Part shown: positions 35,400-48,395 of the stretch, piece after piece
Position numbering within the stretch: the first letter of the stretch is position 1
Layout of the letters: each line of letters opens with the position of its first letter
Origin: Azolla pinnata
Lineage: Eukaryota; Streptophyta; Polypodiopsida; Salviniales; Salviniaceae
DNA: 64,000 nt
NCBI GenBank assembly: GCA_037176905.1
Contig: JBBBWG010009224.1
Location: 9,979 to 73,978 of the forward strand
Reading direction: 5' to 3'
Made by a program: the position numbers and the translations under genes
Notes under the pieces: generated by a model
Told to the model about the DNA's origin: nothing
What the model saw: only the letters and a program-made list of their open reading frames with translations
The model's database searches: none

Positions 35400-35691
35400 A
35401 AGAGTCGATGGAGCTCATGGGATGTTTGCAGAATTATGACCAATTAAAAATCCATGGAGATCGTCGATGAAGCTCATGGATTTTTTGCAGAATTGTGACC
35501 AACAAAAAATCCATGGAGATCGTCGATGAAGCTCGTGGGTTTTTGCAGAATTGTGACGATAAAAATCCAGGGAGATTGTCGATGAGGCTCATGGATTTTG
35601 CAGGATTATGGCAATAAAAATCCATGGAGATCGTCGATGAAGCTCATGGATTTTGCAGAACATGACCGATAAAAATCCATGGAGATGATGG
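35400..35691 (+). repeat. 55-59 bp minisatellite just 3' of the lipase gene
   Basis: Units start at 35451, 35510, 35566, 35621 and 35676 with tccatggagatcgtcgatga, followed by gctcatggattttgcagaa and a gac-ataaaaa joint. A more degenerate copy precedes them. The array begins about 100 bp after the lipase stop codon and probably lies in its 3' UTR. Confidence 0.9.
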
Positions 35692-36204
35692 AAAATAGTG
35701 GTAGAGGATTAGATCTTGTTACAAACCGACATTTTTCTACACTTGTTCCTCCTCATCAGAGAGATGAGAATTTTTTTTCATCTATGCCTTGTCGAAAAGA
35801 AATCGCAGTTTTCACTCTATTTTTAGTTTGGAACGAGAGTGCCGTCGAACCGCATCGGTGAAGATGCTATATATGGAATCTGGTGAAATGAAATGTGGTC
35901 TCTCATTGGAAGGAAGATCAATTCTTATGAAAGAACTAATTACACCAACGAGGCTCATCGGAGCTGCTGCTCCTGAATTCTGAAACACTGAAGGCTTTCT
36001 CGACGGTGGGCTTTCAGATCAGAAGAGGGTTTGGCAAGCTCATCGGTCACTAATAGCCTCGATCAGCCCAATCGATAGCAAGAAGAAATGTTTGCTTTTT
36101 TCTTGATCGATTTGGATACGAAATCGTACAAGATTTGGTAAGTGTGATCAATCAAACATCAGAACGTTTTCGCGCTCTCATTGTTTTGTCTAGCTGAGAT
36201 GTGT

Positions 36205-36560
36205 ATCTAAAACCCCAAACCCTAACACAAAACCCCAAAACTCCTGACCCTAACCCTAACCCTAACCCTAAACCCCAAAACTCCTAACCTAACATCCTAA
36301 CCCTAACCCAAAACCGAAACCCCAAAACTCCTAACCTAAATCTAACCCCCAAAACTCCTAACACTAACCCTAAACCCAAACCCCTAAACTCCTAACCCCT
36401 AACCCTAAACCTAAACCTAAATCCAAAACTCCTAACCTAAATCTAAACCCCAAAACTCCTAACCCTAACATCCTAACCCTAACCCTAACCCTAACCCTAA
36501 CCCTAAACCCCAAAACTCCTAACCCTAACATGCTAACCCTAACCCTAAACCTCCCCATAG
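36205..36560 (+). repeat. Degenerate telomere-like array 5' of the DUF2039 gene
   Basis: CCCTAA and CCCTAAA units are interspersed with a recurring aaaccccaaaactcctaa spacer. The purest runs are at 36250-36270 and 36476-36508. The C-rich strand is sense relative to the gene that starts at 36695. From 35692 to 36204 I see only intergenic sequence. Confidence 0.9.
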
Positions 36561-36694
36561 TTCCTTGTTGACCTTGAAAGCATGGGTTTGGGTTTTGTTT
36601 CTCCTCCTCTTCTTCTTTGGTTCCTGAGGCGGGGCAAAACGCACGGCTCACGCTCCTGCTTCTTCTGCTTCTGCTCCCGGGCTCATTCATCTCC

Positions 36695-39563
36695 ATGGCC
36701 ACACGCAAGGGACCTCCGAAGCATCAGAACAAGGTCGCTTGGAAGGCAGATGCCGGAATCAAGAAGAACGACAAGGTAAAGAAAACGATTGAAGAAGAGA
36801 TCATGAGAAAGAGAGAGAGAGAGTTTAGTGTCGTCTTCGGGGGGTGAAGGATTTAGGGGGATAGTGGCTTGGTGGGCTTTGGGTTCTAGGGTTTAGAGAG
36901 ATCGAGAGGGGGAGGGAGAGGGCGCGAGCGAGAGAGATAGAGCGAAGGGAGGTCTTCTTTTATGGAAAACAAACTGAAAAACAGGAACTTGGAGGCAAAC
37001 TTCACCCTTACCCACCAATCTCTGGAGTCTGCCCTCGCTGTAGAGACCAGATTCAATGGCGCAGAAAGTAAGTATGGAACCATCGCAAAAGGAAAAACTT
37101 GGATGGTAGATTGAATGCTTGTTGCTTCTTTGCAAAATGGAGCTGCTCTGATTGCACGAGAGATGTCTGCTCTTCTGTTTCCAGGTATGGGAAGTATAAA
37201 GCATTGAAGGAGCCGTCTAAATGGTAAGAATCCGGCATTTGAATGTAGCATGTTTAGGATTCAAAAAAAAGTCCCTGCTTTGGACCTTCTATTGCAATCC
37301 CTCAATTTGTCTGAAAGCACACTGTGAAGAAGTTTGCTCGAAAGACATTCATAGCTACATGTAGCTGTTCTCATAACAGGGTTACAAGCAGTCCAGAGTG
37401 CCTCCAAACAGATGCTTTATGTCTTATATACACTTTTGTTTTTTATGGGTATAATCAGTTACTCGTCTTTTTGAGATTGGTGATGTGATGGGCAGATTTC
37501 ATGCGGTCGTACCTGTTTATAACTGGATTGTTTGAATATTAGAATCATCACAAACAAATGGTCTCAATATATACTCCAGTACTAATATTTTTTGATGACC
37601 ATTGATTCTTGCTATCATAGTAACAACTGCAGCAAACGTGCTGTTCGCCAGGCTTACCATGCTCTCTGCACAGGTTAAGAAATCCCATCTTACTTTAGTA
37701 TGATTTGTTTCCACTATCTAGCCATAGTTTGGGAGGTGTTTGTTTTCTAATATCCCAATAGCTTGTCTACAGCTTGTGCAAAGGAAAGAAATGTTTGTGC
37801 CAAATGTTGCCAACCTTCACAGATCATAGTTGGGAAGTAAGTTTTTCAGATCTTTTGAAAATTGCAGTGAAGGCTCATGAGTTGGATCAAGGAAATAGAA
37901 TATTAATGTGATAAGATTCAGATGTTTTCAAAACGTTTATTCTTAAAATTTTCGTCTTCCTTCAACCCCTTGTGAATTTTTCTCAAGAACAATTGACATA
38001 GGGAAATTTATGGATAGGTTTGAATTAAGTTATATATATTCTTACAACCTTCCTTTTTAATGCATGTTATTATCTAATCATTTAGTGATCTCGAGTGCTG
38101 ACTTCTTTTCTGTGAAAACTTCCATCATATGTTCTTTTTATGTGTGGATGTAGATACCTTCATTAATGTGATAGTTATGGTAATAATTAGACTGCTATAG
38201 GCACACACAAAATAATTTCGTGAAGGGTCTATTGATAAGAGCCACAACCCTAAACCCTAGAACCCTCACTATAAAGAGACTACTATTGCTGAATGCAAAT
38301 TCATGGGCTATACAGTTCTTGTTAAGGCTTGTAGATTAGCTAATGAAAATCTGAATACAGAAATTGGGGGAACCATCTAATGTATTGCCCCAGGACTTGA
38401 ATGGCAACCCTTTCCATGATTATGCTTGCATAAAAATATGTCTGGCAGTGCCACTCAGTCAGGTACACACCTGAAACTCCAACTTATGCTATCTATCATG
38501 AATACGTGACAGGATGGCCGGTTTCGAGTATCTGCCACCTCTTGATGATTGTGCATCAGAAATGCTTATGTCAGTAGGTTCTATCTGTCAGTTGGTTATG
38601 TCAGTTGGTTATGGAAATGATCAGTTATCTAAGCTTTTATCCATTTGGAACTTGATATATAGTGAATCCTAATGCGAGACTAGTGAAAAGCTCTGGAGTA
38701 TATTGCTGAAGCCTTGATATCTCCTCAAAAACCAGTGGTCCCAATCCTTTCACAAACAAATAACCAATTTCTAGGCACAAATTATTGGCCAGTTCTTGAT
38801 CTCTCTTAGTAGTATGCTTTATTTTAAGAATCATAATGTCTGTAATGGGGAGATAGGGATAATGAAGAACAAAGTGAGGCTTTTCAAAAGTTTTCCGTCG
38901 TATTTATGGCCAGTAAAATCATTTGTTCTTTCTTTTGCATATTATATTTCAAACTCTTCTTTTTGGCAGGGATGCAGATGAGGAAAAAGAGCAACAAGAA
39001 ATCCTTGAACATGTCAGTGGAATCTATCTTCTATTTCCAGCTTTCTTTAATACTCTATAATATTCCAAGTAATTATTAGCTGTGTTTTGCTTTGATTGCT
39101 ATACACAGGCTCTAAGGAATTTACGAGAACGGGATAGAAGAACATTACTTCGGGCAGTAAGTGAACACATTTCCCAGATGAACCACTGCAAGGAATTGAC
39201 AATAGCCATTATTTTCTTTTGATTTGAATTCCATCCAATTTTGGGAAATCAGGCACTGATCTCATATGCTTGCAGATGAGCAGTGGAACACCTAGTGAAA
39301 AAACTCGTGTAAAACTAGAGAAAGCCAAAATCAAAGCTACTCATACAGAGGAAAGCGAAGAGTCTGAGGTAGAGGAAACCGAAGAGTCCGAGGCAGAGGA
39401 AGACGAGGAATGTGAATCAGAGGAAGACGAGCAATCGGAGTCCCTGGAATATGAAGAATCTGAATTGGCCTCTGAAGAGGTAGATCTTGATGCTAATGAA
39501 GCAGAGGAGCATCGAAACAGATTGATTAAGAAGGCTAGTTTGGAGAAGCTTGTATTACATTAA
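36695..39563 (+). CDS. C9orf85-family (DUF2039) zinc-binding protein
   Basis: Eight exons: 36695-36775, 36985-37067, 37185-37223, 37621-37673, 37773-37836, 38970-39012, 39109-39156, 39276-39563; 699 nt (232 aa), all junctions in frame. The N-terminus PPKHQNKVAWK and the block GVCPRC-WRRKYGKYKALKEPSKCNNC-AYHALCTACAKERNVCAKC match the human C9orf85 family, whose function is not established. Four CxxC pairs (43/46, 68/71, 84/87, 94/97) suggest two zinc sites. The C-terminal half, from about residue 137, is a Glu/Ser-rich acidic region ending in a basic patch (RNRLIKKASLEKLVLH). The ATG follows a short leader; an in-frame upstream start (36617) would add 26 hydrophobic residues with a poly-Leu run and is less likely. 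An alternative last exon may exist at 39930-40124. Confidence 0.9.
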
Positions 39564-39929
39564 CTGAAGGATATGGTTGGGTCCTCTCAAATCTGCCTAT
39601 AAAATACCTGAACTCAATTTTCTTGATTTTATGTTGTCTGTTGCCAGCTTAAGGCATGTGATACCTTATAATTGGCAATCTTTTGTTGGAAGTCACCACT
39701 GATGAGAGAGAAGCATTGATTCATTCATTCTGTACATATGTAATCAATCATCTACAAAGGCAATTAATGGCTTTGCATGTGCCATAGAATGTGAGATGTC
39801 TTGGTATTTCTTGAGTTTTAGGCAGATGTGCTCATGACATCTCTTCTCTGGTGGAGATTGATTGCTTGATAATGAGAGTTCAATTGGTTTTACTGGAGAA
39901 TTTATATTCTATTCTACAGGGAGTTGCAG

Positions 39930-40124
39930 GTGCAGTTTTTAGAATTAAGGGACACAAGCATGATATACAATGTCAACAAACGAGCTTTAACTTTGCTGGC
40001 AATACTGATGAATGCAACATCTCTTGCCTTTGTAACAATTATCCAATTATATCAGTTCGAACGCTGCTGGCAAAATGTGCCGGATGATGTTATTCAAAGA
40101 GATCAGAGATGTGATCATGAATGA
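39930..40124 (+). CDS. Possible alternative last exon with a membrane helix
   Basis: After a usable acceptor (gagttgcag, ending at 39929) there is a 64-codon frame ending in TGA at 40124. It encodes a coiled-coil-like start (VQFLELRDTSMIYNVNKRAL), a roughly 20-residue hydrophobic stretch (from TLLAILMNATSLAFVTI) and a polar tail (YQFERCWQNVPDD). It is in phase with two gt sites inside DUF2039 exon 8, gag|gtagat (about 39478) and ctt|gtatta (about 39553). Both joins would replace the DUF2039 C-terminus with a tail anchor. Composition and phase look non-random, but I know no family precedent. It could also be a lone exon of another gene or a relic. Confidence 0.4.
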   Translation: MQFLELRDTSMIYNVNKRALTLLAILMNATSLAFVTIIQLYQFERCWQNVPDDVIQRDQRCDHE

Positions 40125-40637
40125 ATCAACAGGTAATAATCAGCACTTAATCTTTATTTAGTCTCTTCAGTTGACCCTTAATAGAATTGCATGCATTATG
40201 TAAAATATTTGACCATTTCTTGCATGGGAAGACGATGCAAACAAGGCGTTGCATTCTTAACTCATAGAGCGAAATAAAATGTCGCAGTCATCAATCAGTC
40301 CACAAACTTATAAATAATGCAGCAGATGTGATCATCTGTTTAACTATTTTGGTGAATAATTTCTACGAAAATGGTATGTTTTTCCACAAGATATGGTGGA
40401 ATAAAACCAAGAAAGAAAGATGTATAATCATAAAAGTTTAGAATGTACTCCAAATCAAATTATTTCAGAAAAATACAAAAGTCTGGTTAGATTAGTTTCA
40501 TCGCATGCAACCAAACAGAAATTGTTTCCGTGATTGATCGATGAGAGTCATTGAGAATACAAAGAGCCACTCTGTGAGATTTCAACTTCAAACATGGGAA
40601 TGCCCTGTATGTACTCTTATCTAATGACATTTGGACT

Positions 40638-43600
40638 CTAGATGATGTTACATCTTCTTGAAGGAAAGGTCATGAACCATTGTCTCCACTTTGTCCACAG
40701 GTTGGGTACACTTTCTTGACCATCATCATTTCCAGAGTGTTCATTCATATTCTGATTAATCTCAGTAGTCATATCCTGATTAATCTCAGAAGAATCATTT
40801 ACCTTCTCCACTTGATTCTCCACTTCATTGAGCTCAGAAAGTTCCCCTGGCTTCTTATCGAAGAGTCCTTTAAATTGCCGGCGAGCATTTTTTTCAGATT
40901 CCTGTAGTCACAGCATAGTAGAGAGTTCAATTTTGTTCTACATTTCCAGAAACTTACAGACATTCTTGAGATACATCCTTGTTAAGATGTCGAAGGCGAC
41001 CTTCTTCATTCTTCATACACACGACGAGACAAACAAACCAAATGCAGTTCATTTCCAAACTCGATAATGGAAGAACGCCCTGAATAGTCAAAGCTCCAAC
41101 CTGTTCTTTTCTCTTCAGCTTTGAAAGGGCAGCTTTTGCATCCGGCTCTGCTGTCGAGTCTGACATAATCATCTGATTCCAGCAGCATCCAGCATCATTT
41201 TGTCTTTGTTGGCATAAACAGGCTCTCATCAAAATGAGTATGTTTAGTTATCTCCTAATACCTACCTCATTGAAATCTGTTCTTGCTTCATCAAAGTCCC
41301 CGACTGCCATATATGACATCCCTCGTCGGTATAAAGCTTTTACATGGTTTGGATTCTCCTCCAGAACCTGATGTGTAAATCAGGCACCAAATTTTCTTAT
41401 GGATTCATATGACTTGTAAGAGATAGTTATTTGAGCGGATCTTGCCTTGTTGCATGACTCCCTTGCTTTGACATGGTCATCCAGTTTTTGATAGCAAGCA
41501 GCCACATTCAGATGTAAAAGATCCTGAAAATACAGTAAGACCACAGTGCACTTCTAATAGATACAGAATATGCTGGCTAATCAATGATTAATTAATGAAA
41601 GAACCTTTATTTACCCGCATTTGAACAAAACGTTTTCCTTCATCCTCGTCTTGTGGGTTTACATGATTAAATTCTCTTAGCAACTGCAAAATATTCAAGG
41701 ACGTGAATTAATTGGGCACACCTCTAGAGATGAGTAAATGCCCAGCATCGAAGTCATGCTTGAAACATATTACTTCTGACAATATAAAGCATGCTCGCAA
41801 TAAAACCGACGACCGCTGAAACATTTTCCTCCTAAAGTCAATGGTCACCGGCGTTCTCGATATTGTGAATTCCCAACTCTCTCAAAGTATAATCAGGACT
41901 GTTCATCTTTAACTCTTTATTCCAAGTATTTGGTCATAGAATTCGCAATTTGATGAATTTGAATGTTACATGTCAGAATGGTTGGTAAGTGAAACTTTTG
42001 AAGCGAAGATCGAAGAATCACATCAAAGCAAAGAAGGGTAACATTTGGGGAGCAAAGAAGAAAACATCTCTTACGTCATAGATTGCTACACTACACAGAT
42101 TGCTACACTACACAATCATGTTCCCAGGATTACCAGCATTTAAACGTTCCTACCTATCTTTGCAGCTTTCATTCAACAACAAAGAAACGCTTATTCCATT
42201 CTCCTAGATTGAGAGAGTGCCATTCTTTACAGCCCAATAGCATACTGTCCAGAGTTTCTCTACTGGCATAAATTTTCTTCTCCCAAACAGAACCAATCCC
42301 CAGAACCCAATCCCTTCAAAAATATTAATGGACATTTGGATGCCAAATCTTCTGGCCATCTCTGAGCCCAGAGGGGCATACATAGTAAAGTAAACAAACA
42401 GATAACTGTTAACTTAAGATCGTATTATAGTACACTTCAACCTAAATGCAAAGATACACGACATATTAAGCATCAAAAGATCCAGAGTTGGTTGTTACCT
42501 TCTCATATTTCATCTTTGCAAGAATATATTTACCTTCTTTGAATAACCTATTTCCCTAAAGTGAAGGAAGATGAAAAGAAAACATAAGTTGCTAAAAGAT
42601 TATAATATTTGAAAATGAGCAATAAAATTCAAGTGAAACTTACAATGGCTTTTATTTTTTCTGCATCCTCCATGATTTCTTGGAATGTCAAACCTGTCCA
42701 GTCCTGAAATGTCAAAATGGATAATAAGACGAGGTCTTTCATAACAATGCTAGAAGATGCTAGGCATAACGAAATCTAACTAGCTACAGTTAATTTTCGA
42801 GAGTATCCTTCATAGATGGCCATCTGCAGCAGATTGTTTTCACAAAAAGATTTTGGTCAAGTAGATGATAGTGCTTCAGGTAAACCTTGTTCTTTTCAAA
42901 GTCTATAAGTTCAACCTCCCATTGAATATTTGCACCTTCTGGAACCTCATCTGGGCTGTTATCCATGAAATCTAAGATAATGTCAATGTTCAATAATTTA
43001 GAGACAATAGAAAACATCAATCTGCAACCAAATATATCTTAGAACATTGCTTTACCTGCAATCAATGACATGGCTTCTCATAATATTGATGATTAAAAAA
43101 AGTTCACTAAGATCATAAAATAGTACAGGCCATCTTTTTATATTTTTTGCTTATGTTTCAAACCATAATGCATAGGAGATTTAAACTATTCATGCATACC
43201 AATGCTGCTCTAAAACAATACCGTGGGAACTTGTCATATGCATATTGTGAAGAACTTGTAACCATCGCAAGTTCCCCTGGCAGCATAAGCTTGACACACA
43301 TTTCTAATCCTTCTGGGACCTGCAAAATTAAATGGTACCATCAGTACGGCTTTCAAAATTTTTTTTCTTGAAATAACCATTGACAATAAAGTTTATACGT
43401 TTGTTCCAACAGAAACCTTCTATATAGAATGATACTTAAGCTGCCAAAACATTTGCAAGATTAAAGATATTAGGCTTGAAGTGCTAAGAGGACAGTTGTA
43501 ATATGACCCTTCAGATATATATTATTAAGTGTTCGAGAAAGTTCTCAAGAATATCTTACAAGGCCTTCATCAGATCCAAATGTAACAGGTTCACCTCCAG

Positions 43601-46600
43601 GCTCCTTCCGTGAATCATAAAACAGTTGACCGCCCTTATCAGGGAGAAAGCCTTTATAATGAATGCGCAGAACACTATCTTGTAATGGACAATCCATTGG
43701 AAATTCACCTGTTTGATATAGTTCATAACTTTCAGACGCATATACCAGTAGCGCACATGCATGTTCCCAAAAATCCAAATGAAGCTTATACAGAAAGAAT
43801 TCCATCCTGTTCAGCAGCTCTTTATGCACAAGAAAATTCAAGCCTCCACTGTCATGCCTGCCAATTTTTTTCAAACGCATATTTGCAGATAGTAATGCAT
43901 TTAACATTCGAGATGTTTTTCTAGACCTGAAGATCCTAATCAACCTATCAGCAGCTGTCTTCAATCATAGCATCATCTAAGTCTACAAGATGACATCAAT
44001 TTTACTTGCAAAAAGAAATGGGTGTTGTTTAAGCAATGCAGTAGTTATCTAGCACAAGTTCTACATTTGACAGCACATTGATATTTTTTTACCTCGTCCA
44101 TCTCGAAGACGACGTTTAACTACTTGTCCATCACCAGCCAAATCCCTCACCTGCTCAAAAGTCCAACTCAAATCTTATAATCCGGCATATAATACAGCAT
44201 GACAAAGAAACAAAATGATACCTAATGACCTGAATTATTTGGATCATCTCGACTTCAAACATCAGTTCCTCTACATCATCAGGAAGTTCTTTAATCAAAG
44301 ATGCCTTTGTTAGATGGTTATGAGTTACATATATAATTGATTTCTCTTTTCTCGACATGGTACTAATCCCTGCTTCAAGCCCTTCTGGAACCTGGACAAG
44401 TGCAAATAAAACAAGGTGGGTTCTAGATGCTTGAACAATTAATGATAATGACAATTCAAAAAGTTTCACACAAAGTTCCTCTGTTATCTACCATATCACA
44501 GGTACAGTTCGCTAGTAATAATCAGATAACTACAAATTAGTATGTGTGATTTGCTAGTGTCTTAGATGTTATATAGTGTAGTATTATAAAGTTACACTGC
44601 AAATCGTTGCTTTTTTTTCTTCTCTAGCATCCAGCTAGAAATTTATTTGCAAATATGGCCAAAATGGAATTCACCTCTTGCTTTCCTAAGGTAAAGTGGA
44701 ACGGTTCATCACCATGAAGAGGCTTGAAATCCTCTTCCATACGTGCTTTCCATTTTAGCCTGAAATAGTTAAGAAAAAGTATAGAGCAATAAAATGAAAT
44801 GTTATCAATATCTCTGAAAGGATGACATGGCCTAACAGGCCAAATTTTTTAATACATGACAATCTTATCGGAATCTGCTAAAAAAAAAACAAAATTTAAA
44901 ATGTTCAACAAGATTTCAAGCTGAAACTATCAAGCTACTAAGAAGTAGCCGTGGTAATGAAAAGTAGTTAGCAGAGTATTTTTCCTGTTCTTTCTCAACA
45001 GGGCATTCAGCGGAAGCCTACTCTGAGAAAATAAACAATAGCAACATGCTGGTCACAGCTTTAATGTCAGAAACTGCTCACCATATCCTAACCTCATATG
45101 GGGGTCTGGCAGTTTCCCATCCTTCACCTTCTTCCAAAACCTGTAGATATATCAGCATAAGAGTAGCTTCGTTTAAGATACTTAGCAAGCAGATCAGCTA
45201 TCCATGGTTCGTGTATAGCATAGATGCCTACTAGGAAAAAGGAGTCAAATATTCATTTTCCAAGAAAACCATGATGCATCAATGAATAGTCTGAATTAAG
45301 CAGTCTACAAGTCACATACACAAACAAGTGCAAGAAACAAATCTGCATGAGAAAAAAATCTCCCGAGATCATATCAAAGTAGTCAAAACATACCCGTTTA
45401 ACCACGCCCAGATCATCATTTACTACCTGAAACATAAGATGTAAATATATCAGGCCTATTATTAGCACTTTGAACTTTCAGCTGTAAATAAGGTTGCAAG
45501 AAGGTCAGATATGAGGAATTTTGACAAATATTGTAACCTCATTTCTAAATCATAGATCAAGTCAGAGTAAAAATTCACCTTTACTGGGAAAAAATCAACC
45601 AATTCAATCTCAAACATAAGCTCCTCACTCTTGGGGTAATCATCTGGTACTATTCCTTGAAAATCTTTATCTCCATAGTGAAATCCAGGTTTTATTTTAA
45701 GCTTCCTTGCACAAAAGAGGCATTTATTTACTTAATTTGTGTTTGACAAACCTGAGCAAATTTATGCATAAAGATAAATCAATCTTACCATTGCAACTTC
45801 CTTTTTCTCCATTGTCGGTATACCCTCTTCCCATCCTTTTATTATTTTGCTTTTCCCAAGCACATACTTTTTGGGCACCCCAGTACCTGTCCAGACGAAA
45901 GTATATTAGGGAAAACCAGTACTTGTAGGTATACCCCTAAGTCAATAATTGCTATTGCGACTCTGATGAAAAACCTACACTTGTTAGAAAATACCATTTT
46001 AACTTAGTCATTATTAGTTCAAAACTTTTCTTGACCTTCAAATATTATTAAGGCCTTGTTAAGAAAGGTGGAATTATGACATATCAACTCTGTTACTTTT
46101 GATACTTAGGTTGTATGAAGAATGATATGCTTTCTCAACTAATAAAAGCTCAAAATGCATATACTCTGAGCTATTACCGAGGCAACATACACAATGTTAT
46201 ACTAAATTGAAAACTAATGCAAACCTCCAAGGTCAAGACGAGTTGATTCAACCACAACTCCAGATGTTGTTCTTATTGTATAGTGCAAAATAATCTGCGA
46301 TTGAGAACAAATATTTTCTTTTGGAGGACATCAGAAAGAAGAATTAAGATTAATAAAAGTGCAGCAACTAGGAAAAGGTACGTAATTTAATCCTTGATCT
46401 TTTTACATGAATACGCACCTAATTCAAGATTTTATATTTATATAATTTGTAGATTTTTCATACCTGATCACCTGTTTTTGGATTCACACCTGCCTCACCA
46501 GGTCTTATTACAGCCTTCATTATGTCTCCTGGTGCGGGTTTTTCTTTCTTACTGTACACGGAGCCCAAATCAAAGTTAGATTTTTTTATCATTTTTCAAG

Positions 46601-47037
46601 TCATGATCCTTACATGCATTGCTTAAAAAACCAAATCTACAGAGAATGCTACAAATTCTTTGCAATACCCACACAGAGCCATCAACATTATGGTCACTCA
46701 GCTGATGAAGGACTAGCACTTCATTTACAAGAATTTAGAACTTTCTCCGGTTGAGCTCCCTTGAATCACACTCTATACCCAAGGGAACCCATACATTCTA
46801 GATCCCTGAATCTTCTCCATTTCCATACACAAAAAGTTTATCTTATGGGCGATGTATCTTTCAGTCTGTGTTGGGACTTGATGAGGAAATGGAGGTGGAA
46901 TAATCATAAAAATAGGAAAGAGAAGGAACAAAGAAGCAATCTGAAAAAAAAATATATAGAAACAAGGAAATGAGGCAAAAATAAAGAAACCTGGGATCCT
47001 TCTTCTGTGGTGGGGCAGGGGTATCGTCCAACGCCAT
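40638..47037 (-). CDS. PAS1: PASTICCINO1-like multidomain FKBP immunophilin
   Basis: Twenty exons, in coding order: 47037-46991, 46551-46464, 46294-46225, 45886-45789, 45701-45579, 45426-45394, 45140-45082, 44759-44675, 44391-44230, 44150-44093, 43708-43560, 43319-43222, 42955-42886, 42703-42644, 42555-42499, 41683-41615, 41523-41446, 41367-41266, 41172-41101, 40901-40638; 1842 nt (613 aa). Three FKBP-type peptidyl-prolyl isomerase domains (about 16-142, 150-255, 265-380), then a TPR region (about 380-525: GNRLFKEGKYILAK, LHLNVAACYQKL, KALYRRGMSYMAVGDFDEA) and a basic segment ARRQFKGLFDK. In Arabidopsis, PAS1 controls cell division and very-long-chain fatty-acid elongation at the ER. Here the C-terminus ends in WFMTFPSRRCNII without the family's terminal hydrophobic anchor. 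The intron after exon 17 uses a GC donor (aag|gcaag). The acceptor of exon 5 (ggaag) is unusual but needed for frame. Confidence 0.93.
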
Positions 47038-48395
47038 GGCTGAGAAAGAGAAAAAGCACCTGAACTCTTCGTTCTTCGCCCTTTCCTTTGAGCACTAGTA
47101 ACCACAACAACAAAATAGAAAGAGAGAAGCACCTGAATTCAGTCTATTCCACGAGAAAGGTGCTCTGTTTCCTACGCACTCTTTTGGGCTTCACACTTCC
47201 TTGACTTGGGTTTGCTCGAAAACCCATAAAACATCATTTGTTCTATGTTTTCTTAGATTTCATCGCCATGTTTATTCCACCGATGCGTAACGATTGGCTC
47301 TAACTTCCATCAACCGATCGATCGATGGAGTTGTTGTGATCCTACATTCTAATGATCTACAGTCCGAATTGGCCTCATTGGGCTCATTGGGTAGTCATAC
47401 AACAAGGAATTCCCGAGAAAAAATAAGCAACAAATGCTTGAATCTTGCACTCCTTGTGATTTCTAGTCACATGGTAATGGCACAACAGCCACATTCTCAA
47501 TAAAAAGCTCCTACCCAATTTGCCTTCATGATTTTGTCGTGTCATAGCCATCCGTAACTATGAGTTCCAACTTTCATTGATCGTGTGTTATGATCACATG
47601 TTCTCCAATATATTGATGTCTCCTCATTCGCATTCTTTTGGTTTACTTAGTTTTGACACTACAATTTTGCTCACAAACATTGCTTTGATTCAGTGAATGT
47701 GTCAATCGTTACTAAATGCTACGAACTAATGGCCGCTCTAATAAAGTTGATGCATTTCTAGCAAAAGCATTACTCTGAATGAAATCCAATCCTAAATAGA
47801 CATTGCTCTAATTTGGTCTTATTTAGGTAACTAATCGCTGTGTCAAGTCACATCATATAATAATGCATATCCAGCAGAAGCATTACTCTGAATGAAATCC
47901 GAACCCAACTCTAATTCAGTCTTATTTAGGTATTTAGGATTTCTTAAGATGGAGCGTACTTTGAACGAAATTGAGCTTTTAAGGTTCAAAACAAGCATTC
48001 TGAGTGTAAATCTTATATATAGATATGTATGTAAATAGGTAGATACATAGATATAGACCTTGATAATGAGTTATATAACTCAAACCATTTGATTCTCAAA
48101 TCAAATGAGCACAATTTCAGAGACTTTGCACTCAAATTTCCAGAAGTATAAAGAAAAAGCACTGAAATGGCAAGAAACCGCGATAAAGAAGTAGACCAGA
48201 ATACAAGAACAGAATATTGCAATTCTTAGATGGTAACACAAAGACACGATGCAAAAAATTGCAGCTCAAAGATGTACAATCTCCCTTTTTCTTCTTCTTC
48301 TTCTTCTTCTCCCCAAAGGCCGGAAAGACAGCAAAAGCATGTGTGGATGTATATATATGCATTTGTGTATACTCATGTTAACGATCGACAATCGA
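47038..48395. other. Intergenic between the PAS1-like and RAB3GAP1 genes
   Basis: About 1.36 kb that must hold the PAS1-like promoter and the RAB3GAP1 3' UTR (both genes on the minus strand). A short block, agcattactctgaatgaaatcc, recurs near 47768 and 47887, followed in both cases by a tcttatttaggta-like string, giving a diverged duplication of about 120 bp. A (ctt)n run lies at 48290-48310. No gene seen. Confidence 0.55.
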
